DNA from: Lacrimispora sp. BS-2
GTDB lineage: Bacteria > Bacillota > Clostridia > Lachnospirales > Lachnospiraceae
Assembly (NCBI RefSeq): GCF_040207125.1
Contig: NZ_CP157940.1
Location: 1,364,001-1,428,000 of the forward strand
Direction: 5' to 3'
Length of the DNA stretch: 64,000 bases
Below are positions 37,455 through 45,998 of this stretch, in pieces (the first letter of the stretch is position 1; every line of letters starts with the position of its first letter). The notes under the pieces are model-generated. The model made no database searches. It was not told the DNA's origin and worked only from the letters and a program-made list of their open reading frames with translations. The translations under genes were made by a program, and so were the position numbers.

Positions 37455-37973
37455 ATGAGACGGATAATTTTTAATGTGCTGATGATAATTCTGGCATTTA
37501 CCATTCAAAACTGCCTATTTCCGTTGCTTCCGTTTTTATCGGCCTCACCTAACCTGCTCTTAATCCTTACCTTTTCCTTTGGCTTCATGCATGGAAAAGA
37601 AGCCGGGATGTATTACGGGCTTTTGGCCGGGCTTCTAATGGACTTATTTTACAGCGGGCCTTTTGGCTTTTACACCCTGATTTTTATCTACATTGGCTAT
37701 ATTAATGGAATTTGTACGAAATATTATTATGAAGATTACATTACGCTTCCCTTGATTCTAAGCGTACTGAACGAATTGGCTTACAACCTGTATATTTATG
37801 TTTTCCGGTTCCTCATCCGACAGAAAGTAAGGGTTGGTTATTATTTTATCAATCTGATGCTTCCGGAAATCATTTTTACCGTTGTAACGACCCTGCTTCT
37901 TTATCGGGCATTCCTGATTTTGAACCGGCACTTGGAAAAGATAGGAAAAAGAGGTGATTCGGCAATTGTTTAG
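37455..37973 (+). CDS. mreD: Rod shape-determining protein MreD
   Basis: 172 residues with about five to six transmembrane helices and the GLLMDLFYSGPFGFYTLIF motif of MreD. AAAGGAG precedes the ATG, nine bases after mreC. It overlaps the chosen start of the PBP2 gene by eight bases. Confidence 0.93.
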   Translation: MRRIIFNVLMIILAFTIQNCLFPLLPFLSASPNLLLILTFSFGFMHGKEAGMYYGLLAGLLMDLFYSGPFGFYTLIFIYIGYINGICTKYYYEDYITLPLILSVLNELAYNLYIYVFRFLIRQKVRVGYYFINLMLPEIIFTVVTTLLLYRAFLILNRHLEKIGKRGDSAIV

Positions 37974-40830
37974 TGATTTGTTAGACATTATAAAGGAATT
38001 TTTTAAAAAAGCAGTATCTTCACGGCTTTTTATTCTTGGAATCATCGCCTTTTTCATGTATGCAGGATTAATAAATAAACTTTTTAACATGCAGATCATC
38101 AATGGAGAAGAGGCCCTTAACGAATACCTGCAGCTTACGGAACAGACCATTACCACTGCCGGAACAAGGGGCAATATCTATGACCGGAACGGAAAAGTCC
38201 TGGCTTATAATAAGCTGGCTTATTCCGTCACTGTACAGGATACCGGAGCTTATAAGAATTCAGCAGCCAAAAATAACATGTACTTAATACTGGTGCAGAT
38301 CCTTGAAAAGCACGGGGAAACCATACAGGGGAAATTCGAAATCGCTATTGATCCCAACGGCGACATGGTCTATACTTCTTCCTCTGAGCCTTCCAGAAAG
38401 CGCTTTCTACGAGACTATTACGGTCTGAAAAAGGTGGAAGAATTAGATAATGAAAAAGGCGATTATCCCTCTAATTTAAGCGCAAGAGAGCTGTTTGAGA
38501 AGGCATGCAAGGACAATGGCCTTACAGACATGAAAGACCAGGCTGGAAAGTCCTTGACCCTGACAGACCAGGAGGCACTGGATATCATCAATATCAAATA
38601 CGCCCTTCGCCTCATGTCTTACCGCAAATATGAAGCCACTACGGTTGCTACCCAGGTATCCGATGAAACCGTGGCGGATATTCTGGAACATATCGGGGAC
38701 ATGCAGGGAGTGAATGTGGAGGAAACCACGATCCGCGCCTATAACGACAGCATCCCCTTTGCTCCTGTCATCGGTTATACCGGAAAGGTCCCGGAGGACC
38801 AGCTGGAGGGCCTTCAGAAGAAAAAGGACGATTACGACATCAATGACATCGTAGGGCGGGCCGGAATTGAATATACCATGGAGCATGATCTTCAGGGTAC
38901 AAAAGGGAAAAAAACAATTTACAAAGACAGCGTAGGACGGATACGTGAAACAAAGGATGAAACTGATGCTTCTGCAGGAAACGATGTGTATCTGACTCTG
39001 GATGCAGATCTTCAGAAAGGCATTTACCACTTAATCGAACAGTCTTTAGCCGGAGTTCTCATTAAGACCATTGTAAATAGTGATTACCGTTCAGGCTCCA
39101 CCACCGATGGTTCCAATATGAAGATACCTGTTAAGGATGCCTACTACCAGCTGATCAACAACAATGTCCTTTCCTTAAAGGAAATGGAAGGAGAGGACGC
39201 TTCTGAAACTGAAAAAAACATATACCGGAAATATATGTCTTCCCAGCAGCAGATTTTTACCAATCTGAACAATGAACTGATGAGCACTCATGCCACACCA
39301 ATGAAAGATCTTTCGGAAGACATGAAAGCCTATATGTTTTATATATATACCTATCTTTCCAGTCCCACGGAGGGAATCATCAGGGAAGATGTCATTGATA
39401 CCTCCAGCGGGGAATATCAGGCATGGAAAGCAGATGAAATCAGCTTAAGGAACTATTTGTATTATGGAATAGCCAGCGGCTGGGTAGACACCACCAAACT
39501 GGGGACCGGCAGCAAATATTCAAGCGCGGATGACACCTTTGAAGCCCTTGTGGCTTATGCACTGGACAAGTTAAAGGACGACCGGAACTTTACAAAGAGA
39601 ATATACCGGTATCTGATCAATGACGATGTCATTACAGGGCAGGAGCTGTGCCTTGCCTTATACGATCAGGGAGTTTTAACAGACAGCGGTCAGGATGCCG
39701 CAGAACTGAGAGCTACAGGCGATGCTTACGCCTTCCTGATCAAAAAGCTGTCCACCCTGGAAATTACGCCTGCACAACTGGCATTATCTCCATGTAATGC
39801 GGGTGTAGTGGTTACAAACGACAAAACAGGAGAAGTGCTTGCCCTGGTATCCTATCCGGGATATGATAACAACCGGATCGGCGATGGCAGCTATTTCAGC
39901 CAGCTGCAAGCGGACTTGTCCCTTCCGTTATACAACAATGCGACCCAGACAAGAAAAGCACCTGGTTCTACCTTTAAACCCATTACCGCGGTAGCCGCTC
40001 TGGAAGAGCATGTCGTCACAACGGATGAAACCATTGCCTGTACCGGCATTTATACGGATGTGGAACCGCCTATTAAGTGCTGGATTTATCCCGGCCAGCA
40101 TGGTCCTCTGAACATTGTAGGAGGAATCGGGAATTCCTGTAACTATTTCTTTGCTGATCTGGGGCACCGTTTATCAATGGACGCAAACGGAGTATATTCT
40201 CCTGACCAGGGACTTGAAGTCTTACGGAAATATGCATCCATGTTTGGGCTGGATCACAAGTCCGGGGTAGAGATTGCAGAGCTTGATCCTCAGATTTCAA
40301 AAGAAGCACCGGAGCGTTCTACCATGGGACAGGGAAGCCATGCTTACACCAATGTCCAGCTTTCCAGATATGTGGCTGCCATCGCAAACCGGGGAACCGT
40401 ATTTGAACTCAGTTTATTGGACAAGACTACGGATTCTGAAGGCAATCTGATACAAGATTATACCCCTGAGATTTCTTCTCATATTGACGCGGCGGCTTCA
40501 ACGTGGGATACTGTACAACAAGGAATGAGAGAAGTGATTGCAAACGGTTCAAGTAAAAGGCTGTTTACCGACCTTGAAGTGGAAATTGCCGGTAAAACCG
40601 GCACTGCCCAGGAGGCCCGTAACAAGCCCAATCACGCATTCTTTATTTCTTATGCGCCATATGACAATCCGGAAATCTGTGTTACCGTGAATATTCCGTA
40701 TGGCTATTCATCATCCAACGCCGCCAATATTGCGAAGAACGTCTATAAGTATTATTACGGCTATACGGACTTAGAATCCATTGTAAATGCCGGCGCCCTG
40801 GATGCAGCGAAGGTCAACATTCGCGATTAA
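37966..40830 (+). CDS. Penicillin-binding protein 2, elongasome transpeptidase (MrdA-like)
   Basis: 954 residues, unusually long for PBP2. A transmembrane helix at about 22-42 is followed by the dimerisation domain (TAGTRGNIYDRNGKVLAYN) and a long insert between about 360 and 620. The transpeptidase has GSTFKP with Ser668, SCN at 724 and KTG at 877. It cross-links lateral-wall peptidoglycan outside the membrane. GAGGTGA lies nine bases before TTG 37966, so I prefer that start; a GTG at 37954 lies within the ribosome site. It is part of radC-mreC-mreD-mrdA. Confidence 0.9.
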   Translation: MFSDLLDIIKEFFKKAVSSRLFILGIIAFFMYAGLINKLFNMQIINGEEALNEYLQLTEQTITTAGTRGNIYDRNGKVLAYNKLAYSVTVQDTGAYKNSAAKNNMYLILVQILEKHGETIQGKFEIAIDPNGDMVYTSSSEPSRKRFLRDYYGLKKVEELDNEKGDYPSNLSARELFEKACKDNGLTDMKDQAGKSLTLTDQEALDIINIKYALRLMSYRKYEATTVATQVSDETVADILEHIGDMQGVNVEETTIRAYNDSIPFAPVIGYTGKVPEDQLEGLQKKKDDYDINDIVGRAGIEYTMEHDLQGTKGKKTIYKDSVGRIRETKDETDASAGNDVYLTLDADLQKGIYHLIEQSLAGVLIKTIVNSDYRSGSTTDGSNMKIPVKDAYYQLINNNVLSLKEMEGEDASETEKNIYRKYMSSQQQIFTNLNNELMSTHATPMKDLSEDMKAYMFYIYTYLSSPTEGIIREDVIDTSSGEYQAWKADEISLRNYLYYGIASGWVDTTKLGTGSKYSSADDTFEALVAYALDKLKDDRNFTKRIYRYLINDDVITGQELCLALYDQGVLTDSGQDAAELRATGDAYAFLIKKLSTLEITPAQLALSPCNAGVVVTNDKTGEVLALVSYPGYDNNRIGDGSYFSQLQADLSLPLYNNATQTRKAPGSTFKPITAVAALEEHVVTTDETIACTGIYTDVEPPIKCWIYPGQHGPLNIVGGIGNSCNYFFADLGHRLSMDANGVYSPDQGLEVLRKYASMFGLDHKSGVEIAELDPQISKEAPERSTMGQGSHAYTNVQLSRYVAAIANRGTVFELSLLDKTTDSEGNLIQDYTPEISSHIDAAASTWDTVQQGMREVIANGSSKRLFTDLEVEIAGKTGTAQEARNKPNHAFFISYAPYDNPEICVTVNIPYGYSSSNAANIAKNVYKYYYGYTDLESIVNAGALDAAKVNIRD

Positions 40831-40850
40831 CTAGGATAAGAGGTGATATG

Positions 40851-41516
40851 ATGCATAGTACCGTAGTAATTAAAAGCAACAGAGCAGGTATGACTGTCAT
40901 CCTGGACCCAGATATCCCCTTCCCTCAGCTTCTTTCTGATATCGGGAAAAAATTCGGGGATCATGCAAAATTCTGGGGATCCGTACAAATGACTCTGACC
41001 CTGGAGGGTCGGGAACTGACTCCCGAGGAAGAGTTCGCAATTATTAACCAGATCACGGAAAACTCCAATGTGGAGATCATCTGTCTGGTTGATACGGATA
41101 TAAACCGTATGGAGCGCTGCGAAAAAGCACTGAATGAGAAACTCATGGAGCTGTCCTGCCAGACAGGACAATTCTTTAAAGGCAATCTACAAAACGGAGA
41201 GACTTTGGAATCTGAAGCCAGTATCGTCATCATCGGTGATGTAGGCAAGGGGGCAAAGGTTTTGGCAAAGGGCAACGTAATCGTTCTTGGAAAGCTTTCC
41301 GGAACGGTATGTGCAGGTGTGGCAGGCAACCGGGGAGCGCTCATTACAGCCCTGGAAATGGCTCCGACCCAGCTGCGCATTGCAGATTGCACCTCAGGTC
41401 TGGACGGAAGAGGCAAGCGTCTGGGACGGGGTCCTATGAAGGCTTTTATGGAAAATAACAAAGTCTTAATAAAACCAATGAAAAAAAGTGTGGAAATATT
41501 CCAAAAACTAAGGTAG
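40851..41516 (+). CDS. minC: Septum site-determining protein MinC
   Basis: 221 residues. A variable N-terminal domain is followed by the right-handed beta-helix domain (VIIGDVGKGAKVLAKGNVIVLGKLSGTVCAG). It blocks FtsZ assembly near the poles when bound to MinD. Two ATGs in tandem (40848, 40851); AGAGGTG fits the second best. It lies 20 bases after the PBP2 gene and so may read on from the mre operon. Confidence 0.95.
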   Translation: MHSTVVIKSNRAGMTVILDPDIPFPQLLSDIGKKFGDHAKFWGSVQMTLTLEGRELTPEEEFAIINQITENSNVEIICLVDTDINRMERCEKALNEKLMELSCQTGQFFKGNLQNGETLESEASIVIIGDVGKGAKVLAKGNVIVLGKLSGTVCAGVAGNRGALITALEMAPTQLRIADCTSGLDGRGKRLGRGPMKAFMENNKVLIKPMKKSVEIFQKLR

Positions 41517-41530
41517 AATAGAAAAAGGAA

Positions 41531-41590
41531 GTTCGATTCGCCTTTGGCCCATCGAACGGATAATTTACTTGCCTTCGCTAAGTAAATTAT
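41531..41590 (+). other. Two perfect hairpins between minC and minD
   Basis: GTTCGAT (41531) pairs with ATCGAAC (41551), seven bp. ATAATTTACTT (41560) pairs with AAGTAAATTAT (41580), eleven bp with a nine-base loop. Neither has a run of Ts. They fill the 98-base gap and may protect or pause the transcript between two genes whose product ratio matters. Confidence 0.5.
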
Positions 41591-41614
41591 ACCTTAAAAT
41601 CAGGAGGATATGGT

Positions 41615-42406
41615 ATGAGCGAAATTATCGTAATCACTTCTGGAAAAGGCGGGGTAGGCAAGACAACAACCTCTGCCAATGTTGGTACCGGACTGGCGAT
41701 TCTGGGTAAAAAAGTAGTCCTGATCGATACGGATATAGGGCTTCGGAACCTGGACGTTGTTATGGGTCTGGAAAACCGCATTGTCTACAATTTAGTAGAC
41801 GTGGTAGAGGGCAACTGCCGTATGAAGCAGGCCCTGATAAAAGACAAAAGATATCCGAACTTATTTTTACTTCCCTCCGCGCAGACCAGGGACAAGACGG
41901 CAGTCACTCCCGAGCAGATGGTGAAGCTGGTTGATGATTTAAGGGAAGAGTTTGATTATATCCTGCTGGATTGTCCCGCAGGCATTGAACAAGGCTTTCA
42001 AAACGCCATTGCAGGTGCTGACAGAGCTATTGTTGTTACCACTCCGGAGGTTTCCGCGATCCGGGATGCCGACCGGATCATCGGGCTTTTAGATGCCGCT
42101 GACATGGGAGCCATTGAACTCATCGTAAACCGGATCCGTGCGGATATGGTGAAAAGAGGAGACATGATGTCTCTTGACGATGTCATGGACATCCTTGCCG
42201 TTGATATTATCGGTGCCGTGCCGGATGACGAGGATATCGTCATTTCCACAAACCAGGGAGAACCTCTCGTTGGCATGGGAACCCCGGCCGGACAGGCCTA
42301 TATGGACGTCTGCAGGCGGATTACCGGGGAAAACGTACCGCTTCAAAATCCGGCTGTGCGTGAAAGCCTGTTCTTTAGACTCTCCCATCTCCTAAAGAGA
42401 GCATAG
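41615..42406 (+). CDS. minD: Septum site-determining ATPase MinD
   Basis: 263 residues. The deviant Walker A GKGGVGKTT is at about residues 10-18, and DTDIGLRNLD and LLDCPAGIEQGF follow. The C-terminal membrane-targeting amphipathic helix (LFFRLSHLLKRA) is clear. It recruits MinC to the membrane. AGGAGGAT precedes the ATG. minE follows after 11 bases. Confidence 0.98.
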   Translation: MSEIIVITSGKGGVGKTTTSANVGTGLAILGKKVVLIDTDIGLRNLDVVMGLENRIVYNLVDVVEGNCRMKQALIKDKRYPNLFLLPSAQTRDKTAVTPEQMVKLVDDLREEFDYILLDCPAGIEQGFQNAIAGADRAIVVTTPEVSAIRDADRIIGLLDAADMGAIELIVNRIRADMVKRGDMMSLDDVMDILAVDIIGAVPDDEDIVISTNQGEPLVGMGTPAGQAYMDVCRRITGENVPLQNPAVRESLFFRLSHLLKRA

Positions 42407-42417
42407 GAGGGTGCGAT

Positions 42418-42696
42418 ATGAGACTGTTTCCTGTATTCAGCAAAAAGAATTCAGGAGAAATTGCAAGAAATCGTCTGAAACTTTTGCTGGTTGCGGACAA
42501 GGCTGATTGTTCTCCTGAGATCATGCAGATGATAAAAGACGATATGGTCCGTGTTGTTTCAAGATACATGGATATAGATTCCGACAGAATAGAGATACAG
42601 ATGAAAAAGCTGAAGCAACCGGATTGCGAACGTTTTATACCGGTTCTTTATGCAAACATCCCTATTCGCGACGTACCTGATAAGGGGATATACTAA
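42418..42696 (+). CDS. minE: Cell division topological specificity factor MinE
   Basis: 92 residues. The N-terminal anti-MinCD region is followed by the RLKLLLVADKADCSPEIMQMIKDD segment typical of MinE. It stimulates MinD ATPase and drives pole-to-pole oscillation. The presence of MinE rather than a DivIVA/MinJ arrangement is a feature of many clostridia. GGAGGGTG precedes the ATG. Confidence 0.95.
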   Translation: MRLFPVFSKKNSGEIARNRLKLLLVADKADCSPEIMQMIKDDMVRVVSRYMDIDSDRIEIQMKKLKQPDCERFIPVLYANIPIRDVPDKGIY

Positions 42697-42698
42697 TT

Positions 42699-43823
42699 AT
42701 GTTTTCTGACTACAATTTTAAATACTATAATTACCGGTTAGTTTTGTACATGCTGTCGCTGTCCGTTATTGGGATTCTTGTGGTGGCCAGCGCCTCCAAC
42801 CAGGATTCAAACACAGTGACAAAACAGATTATCGGCGTAATGGTGGGATTTGCCCTGGCTATCGGGCTTTCCATTATAGACTATCATAAAATCATCAAGC
42901 TTTATGCTTTGGATTATGCGGCTTGCATCCTTTTGCTGGGTGCTGTTCTGGTTATGGGACATACGGCTGGAGGAGCCACCAGATGGATCAACCTTCCTGG
43001 TATCGGGCGGATTCAGCCGTCTGAGTTCGTTAAAATCGGATTAATCGTGTTCTTTTCCTGGTATTGGAACAAATACCAGGAAAGGCTGAACACGCCGGTT
43101 ATGATAGGGCTGGCCGCTTTGCTTGCGGCCATTCCCATCGGCCTTATTTTTGCAGAGCCGAATTTATCCACCAGCCTAGTGGTTTCTATCATTATCCTGT
43201 GTATGGTATTTTCCGCAGGAATCAGTTACCGCTGGATCGGGGGCGTCCTTGCCGTAGCAATACCGGCAGGAGCGCTTTTCATATTTCTGCTGACCAAAGG
43301 GTTGATCCCTTTTATCCACGATTATCAGGCACGGCGTATCCTTGCATGGATTTATCCTCATGCAGAGCAGTATGCAGAAAATCTGTACCAACAAAAAAAT
43401 TCAATTATGGCAATCAGTTCCGGACAGCTTCAAGGGAAAGGACTTTTTAATACAACCATTGCATCGGTGAAAGATGGAAACTTCTTATCAGCCGGGGAAA
43501 CCGACTTTATTTTCGCCATTATCGGCGAAGAGATGGGATTTCGAGGCAGCGTTATCGTCATTGTTCTTATTGGTTTGGTTGTATTTGAATGCCTTTATTT
43601 GGCATCCAAATCCAAGGATATGTCAGGAAGACTGATTTGTACCGGCATGGCGGCCCTGATTGGCTTCCAGGCCTTTGCCAATATCGCCGTAGCAACGCAG
43701 ATATTTCCCAATACAGGCCTCCCGCTCCCCTTTATCAGTTCGGGAGTCAGTTCGCTCATCAGCATCTTTATGGGTATGGGACTGGTGCTGAATGTTGGAC
43801 TGCAGCGCAAAATCGGCAATTAA
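42699..43823 (+). CDS. FtsW/RodA/SpoVE family peptidoglycan glycosyltransferase (RodA-like)
   Basis: 374 residues with about ten transmembrane helices. Family motifs are IQPSEFVKIG, FAEPNLSTSLV, the LSAGETDFIFAIIGEEMGF loop and the C-terminal LPFISSGVSSLIS. SEDS proteins polymerise glycan strands. Its position after minE and in the PBP2 block favours RodA over FtsW or SpoVE. AAGGGG precedes the ATG, two bases after minE. Confidence 0.92.
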   Translation: MFSDYNFKYYNYRLVLYMLSLSVIGILVVASASNQDSNTVTKQIIGVMVGFALAIGLSIIDYHKIIKLYALDYAACILLLGAVLVMGHTAGGATRWINLPGIGRIQPSEFVKIGLIVFFSWYWNKYQERLNTPVMIGLAALLAAIPIGLIFAEPNLSTSLVVSIIILCMVFSAGISYRWIGGVLAVAIPAGALFIFLLTKGLIPFIHDYQARRILAWIYPHAEQYAENLYQQKNSIMAISSGQLQGKGLFNTTIASVKDGNFLSAGETDFIFAIIGEEMGFRGSVIVIVLIGLVVFECLYLASKSKDMSGRLICTGMAALIGFQAFANIAVATQIFPNTGLPLPFISSGVSSLISIFMGMGLVLNVGLQRKIGN

Positions 43824-43854
43824 AAATCGGTAATTAATAAGGAGGTATATCGTC

Positions 43855-44250
43855 ATGAATATAGGACTAGTTGCACACGATTCAAAGAAAAAACTTATGC
43901 AGAACTTCTGCATTGCCTACAGGGGCATTTTAAGTAAACACATGTTATATGCTACCGGAACCACCGGACGCCTGATTGAAGAGGTCACAAACTTAAATGT
44001 TCATAAGTATCTGGCCGGACATCTGGGCGGAGAGCAGCAGCTTGGATCCCAGATTGAACATAATGAGATCGATCTGGTAATCTTTTTAAGGGATCCCCTT
44101 ACACCCAAGTCCCATGAACCGGATATCGTAAATATCATGAGTACCTGTGATATGCACAACATTCCTCTTGCTACCAATCTGGCTACTGCAGAGCTTTTAA
44201 TCAAGTCCCTGGAGCGCGGTGATATGGAATGGCGTGAGATGTACAAATAA
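43855..44250 (+). CDS. mgsA: Methylglyoxal synthase
   Basis: 131 residues. The N-terminal GLVAHDSKK, TGTTGRLI, GGEQQLG and DLVIFLRDPLTPKSHEPDI motifs are complete, including the catalytic Asp in the last. It turns dihydroxyacetone phosphate into methylglyoxal, a bypass under phosphate limitation. AAGGAGG precedes the ATG. Its place inside a wall/division operon is common in Lachnospiraceae but not explained. Confidence 0.97.
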   Translation: MNIGLVAHDSKKKLMQNFCIAYRGILSKHMLYATGTTGRLIEEVTNLNVHKYLAGHLGGEQQLGSQIEHNEIDLVIFLRDPLTPKSHEPDIVNIMSTCDMHNIPLATNLATAELLIKSLERGDMEWREMYK

Positions 44251-44264
44251 CAGAGGTAGATTCC

Positions 44265-45233
44265 GTGAAGAAAAGAGTTTTTGTAAAATCAGGCTGCATT
44301 GCCTTATGTACCGTATTCCTGACAGGCTGCGCCGGTTTAAAGGGCCTTGATAATCCTTATGTATATTCAGAAAGGACCGCCCTTTACCAGTCCAGTGCAG
44401 TGTCTGGCAGAGCAGAACCCTTTGCTCATGATCTCTGCATCGTTTCAGAGGATACTTCCAGCCAGGACAATGCGGTTACTGCCGAAGCTGCCGCTGTCTT
44501 TGACTTAACGGATAAGAAAGTCCTGTTTGCCAAGAATCCTTTTGAGCGTTTGTATCCTGCAAGCATCACGAAAACCATGACAGCTCTTATTGCTTTGAAA
44601 TACGGAAATTTATCAGATGAGGTCACGGTGACCAGGGATGCTGTCATTACGGAAACCGGGGCCACTTTATGTGGGATAAAGCCAGGGGACAAGCTGACTA
44701 TGGAACAGCTTTTATATGGTCTCATGATCCCTTCCGGCAATGATGCCGGGGCTGCCATTGCAACCCATATGGCCGGTGGAAACGACCAGTTCGCTCAAAT
44801 GATGAATGATGAGGCGTTGAAGATCGGAGCTACAGGCACTCATTTCCTTAATCCACACGGATTGAGTGATGAAGATCATTATACCACAGCTTATGACCTG
44901 TATTTAATCTTTCATGAAGCTTTAAAGTATCCCGAATTTCGCAAGATAATCGGTACAACCGAGTACACCACCACCTATCAAGATGGAGCTGGAAAGCCGG
45001 TAAACGCAACCTGGAAAGGTACCAACTGGTATATGACAGGAGAGCGCCAGATGCCGGATGACCTTACCATCCTGGGCGGAAAAACTGGTACCACAAAGGC
45101 GGCCGGAAGCTGCCTTATTATGGGAAGCTCGGACTCCTCTAAGCGGGAATATGTTACCGTAGTTTTGAAAGCGCCGAATCATGCAGGCCTCTACGATAAT
45201 ATGACAAATATATTAAATAAAATTGTAGAATAG
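44265..45233 (+). CDS. D-alanyl-D-alanine carboxypeptidase, lipoprotein type
   Basis: 322 residues from GTG 44265 with AGAGGT upstream. A lipoprotein signal ends in LTGC (Cys about residue 22). The S11 peptidase motifs are SITK (SxxK), SGN (SxN) and KTG in GGKTGTTKAAG. It trims the terminal D-Ala of pentapeptides. It lacks the long C-terminal anchor domain of DacA/DacF, which the lipid anchor would replace. Confidence 0.92.
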   Translation: MKKRVFVKSGCIALCTVFLTGCAGLKGLDNPYVYSERTALYQSSAVSGRAEPFAHDLCIVSEDTSSQDNAVTAEAAAVFDLTDKKVLFAKNPFERLYPASITKTMTALIALKYGNLSDEVTVTRDAVITETGATLCGIKPGDKLTMEQLLYGLMIPSGNDAGAAIATHMAGGNDQFAQMMNDEALKIGATGTHFLNPHGLSDEDHYTTAYDLYLIFHEALKYPEFRKIIGTTEYTTTYQDGAGKPVNATWKGTNWYMTGERQMPDDLTILGGKTGTTKAAGSCLIMGSSDSSKREYVTVVLKAPNHAGLYDNMTNILNKIVE

Positions 45234-45236
45234 TCA

Positions 45237-45265
45237 TTGCCTTTCTTATTGATTTGTACTATAAT
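45237..45265 (+). promoter_or_regulatory. Promoter of the small P-loop gene
   Basis: TTGCCT at 45237 and a perfect TATAAT at 45260, 17 bases apart, 57 bases before the ATG. Confidence 0.6.
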
Positions 45266-45322
45266 TATATTAATCCGAATAGACTTTTTATACAAATTAT
45301 ATAACGCAAGGAGGAGATTGCT

Positions 45323-45742
45323 ATGGTGCAGATAATAGCAGGAAAAAAGGGTAAGGGGAAAACAAAACATCTGTTAGACAGAGCTAATTCCATCGTAAAA
45401 GAATCAACAGGTTCTATTGCCTACCTGGACAAAAGTTCCAAGCACATGTACGAATTAAGCAACAAGATCCGCCTCATTAATGTCAATGAGTATCCGATTA
45501 CATCAAGCGAAGGATTTATAGGTTTTATCTGTGGTATAATATCTCAGGATCATGATTTAGAAATGATGTTCTTTGACAGCTTTTTAAAGCTGGCCTGCCT
45601 TGAAGGGGAAGACATATCTGAGACCATTGCAACTTTGGAAAAAATCGGTGAAAAGTATCACGTAACCTTTGTTCTCAGCGTTTCTTTAGATGCGGAGAAT
45701 ATGCCTGAGAATGCCAGGGCTAATGTGGTTGTTTCATTATAA
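45323..45742 (+). CDS. Small P-loop NTPase-like protein, function unknown
   Basis: 139 residues. It opens MVQIIAGKKGKGKTKHLLD, a P-loop GKKGKGKT at about residues 7-14. A hydrophobic strand with DLEMMFFD may serve as Walker B. It resembles short Lachnospiraceae proteins sometimes labelled ATPase or twitching-motility-like; the label is not supported by other motifs. It is a one-gene unit: own promoter, AAGGAGGAG ribosome site and own terminator. Confidence 0.75.
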   Translation: MVQIIAGKKGKGKTKHLLDRANSIVKESTGSIAYLDKSSKHMYELSNKIRLINVNEYPITSSEGFIGFICGIISQDHDLEMMFFDSFLKLACLEGEDISETIATLEKIGEKYHVTFVLSVSLDAENMPENARANVVVSL

Positions 45743-45756
45743 TCATACATAAAGAT

Positions 45757-45786
45757 AAGGGGGCTGCACAGCAGTCCCCTTTGTTT
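45757..45786 (+). terminator. Rho-independent terminator
   Basis: AAGGGGGCTGC pairs with GCAGTCCCCTT (11 bp, one G-U, three-base loop), followed by TTGTTTT. Confidence 0.88.
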
Positions 45787-45826
45787 TGCTTGAATTTTTT
45801 GGATTTTCCTTTTATAATACTAAAAG

Positions 45827-45983
45827 GATCGCCCTTCAGGTTATACCTCTATGCCCAGAATACATGGGCAGGAATAAGGAAACACCCTTCGGGTATACCT
45901 CTATGCCCAGAATACATGGGCAGGAATAAGGAAACACCCTTCGGGTATACCTCTATGCCCAGAATACATGGGCAGGAATAAGG
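45827..45983 (+). repeat. Three tandem 52-53-nt structured repeats (R2) before the HlyD-like gene
   Basis: Units at 45827-45879, 45880-45931 and 45932-45983. The last two are identical; the first differs only at its 5' end. Each unit has ACCCTTCGGGT (hairpin), ATACC, then TGCCCA/TGGGCA around a seven-base loop, and GGAATAAGG. Each also contains ATG CCC AGA ATA CAT GGG CAG GAA TAA, a possible eight-residue peptide. The period is not a multiple of three, so the array is not one coding region. A related single copy lies before aroB. Confidence 0.8.
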
Positions 45984-45998
45984 AAAGGAGGCGTCAGG

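Noticed and set aside
45781..45981. 66-codon frame across the tandem repeats
   Set aside because: It changes reading phase in each 52-nt unit, has no ribosome site, and starts inside the upstream terminator's T-run.
45827..45983. Tandem repeats as a CRISPR array
   Set aside because: The units touch without unique spacers, are 52-53 nt long, and no cas genes are near.
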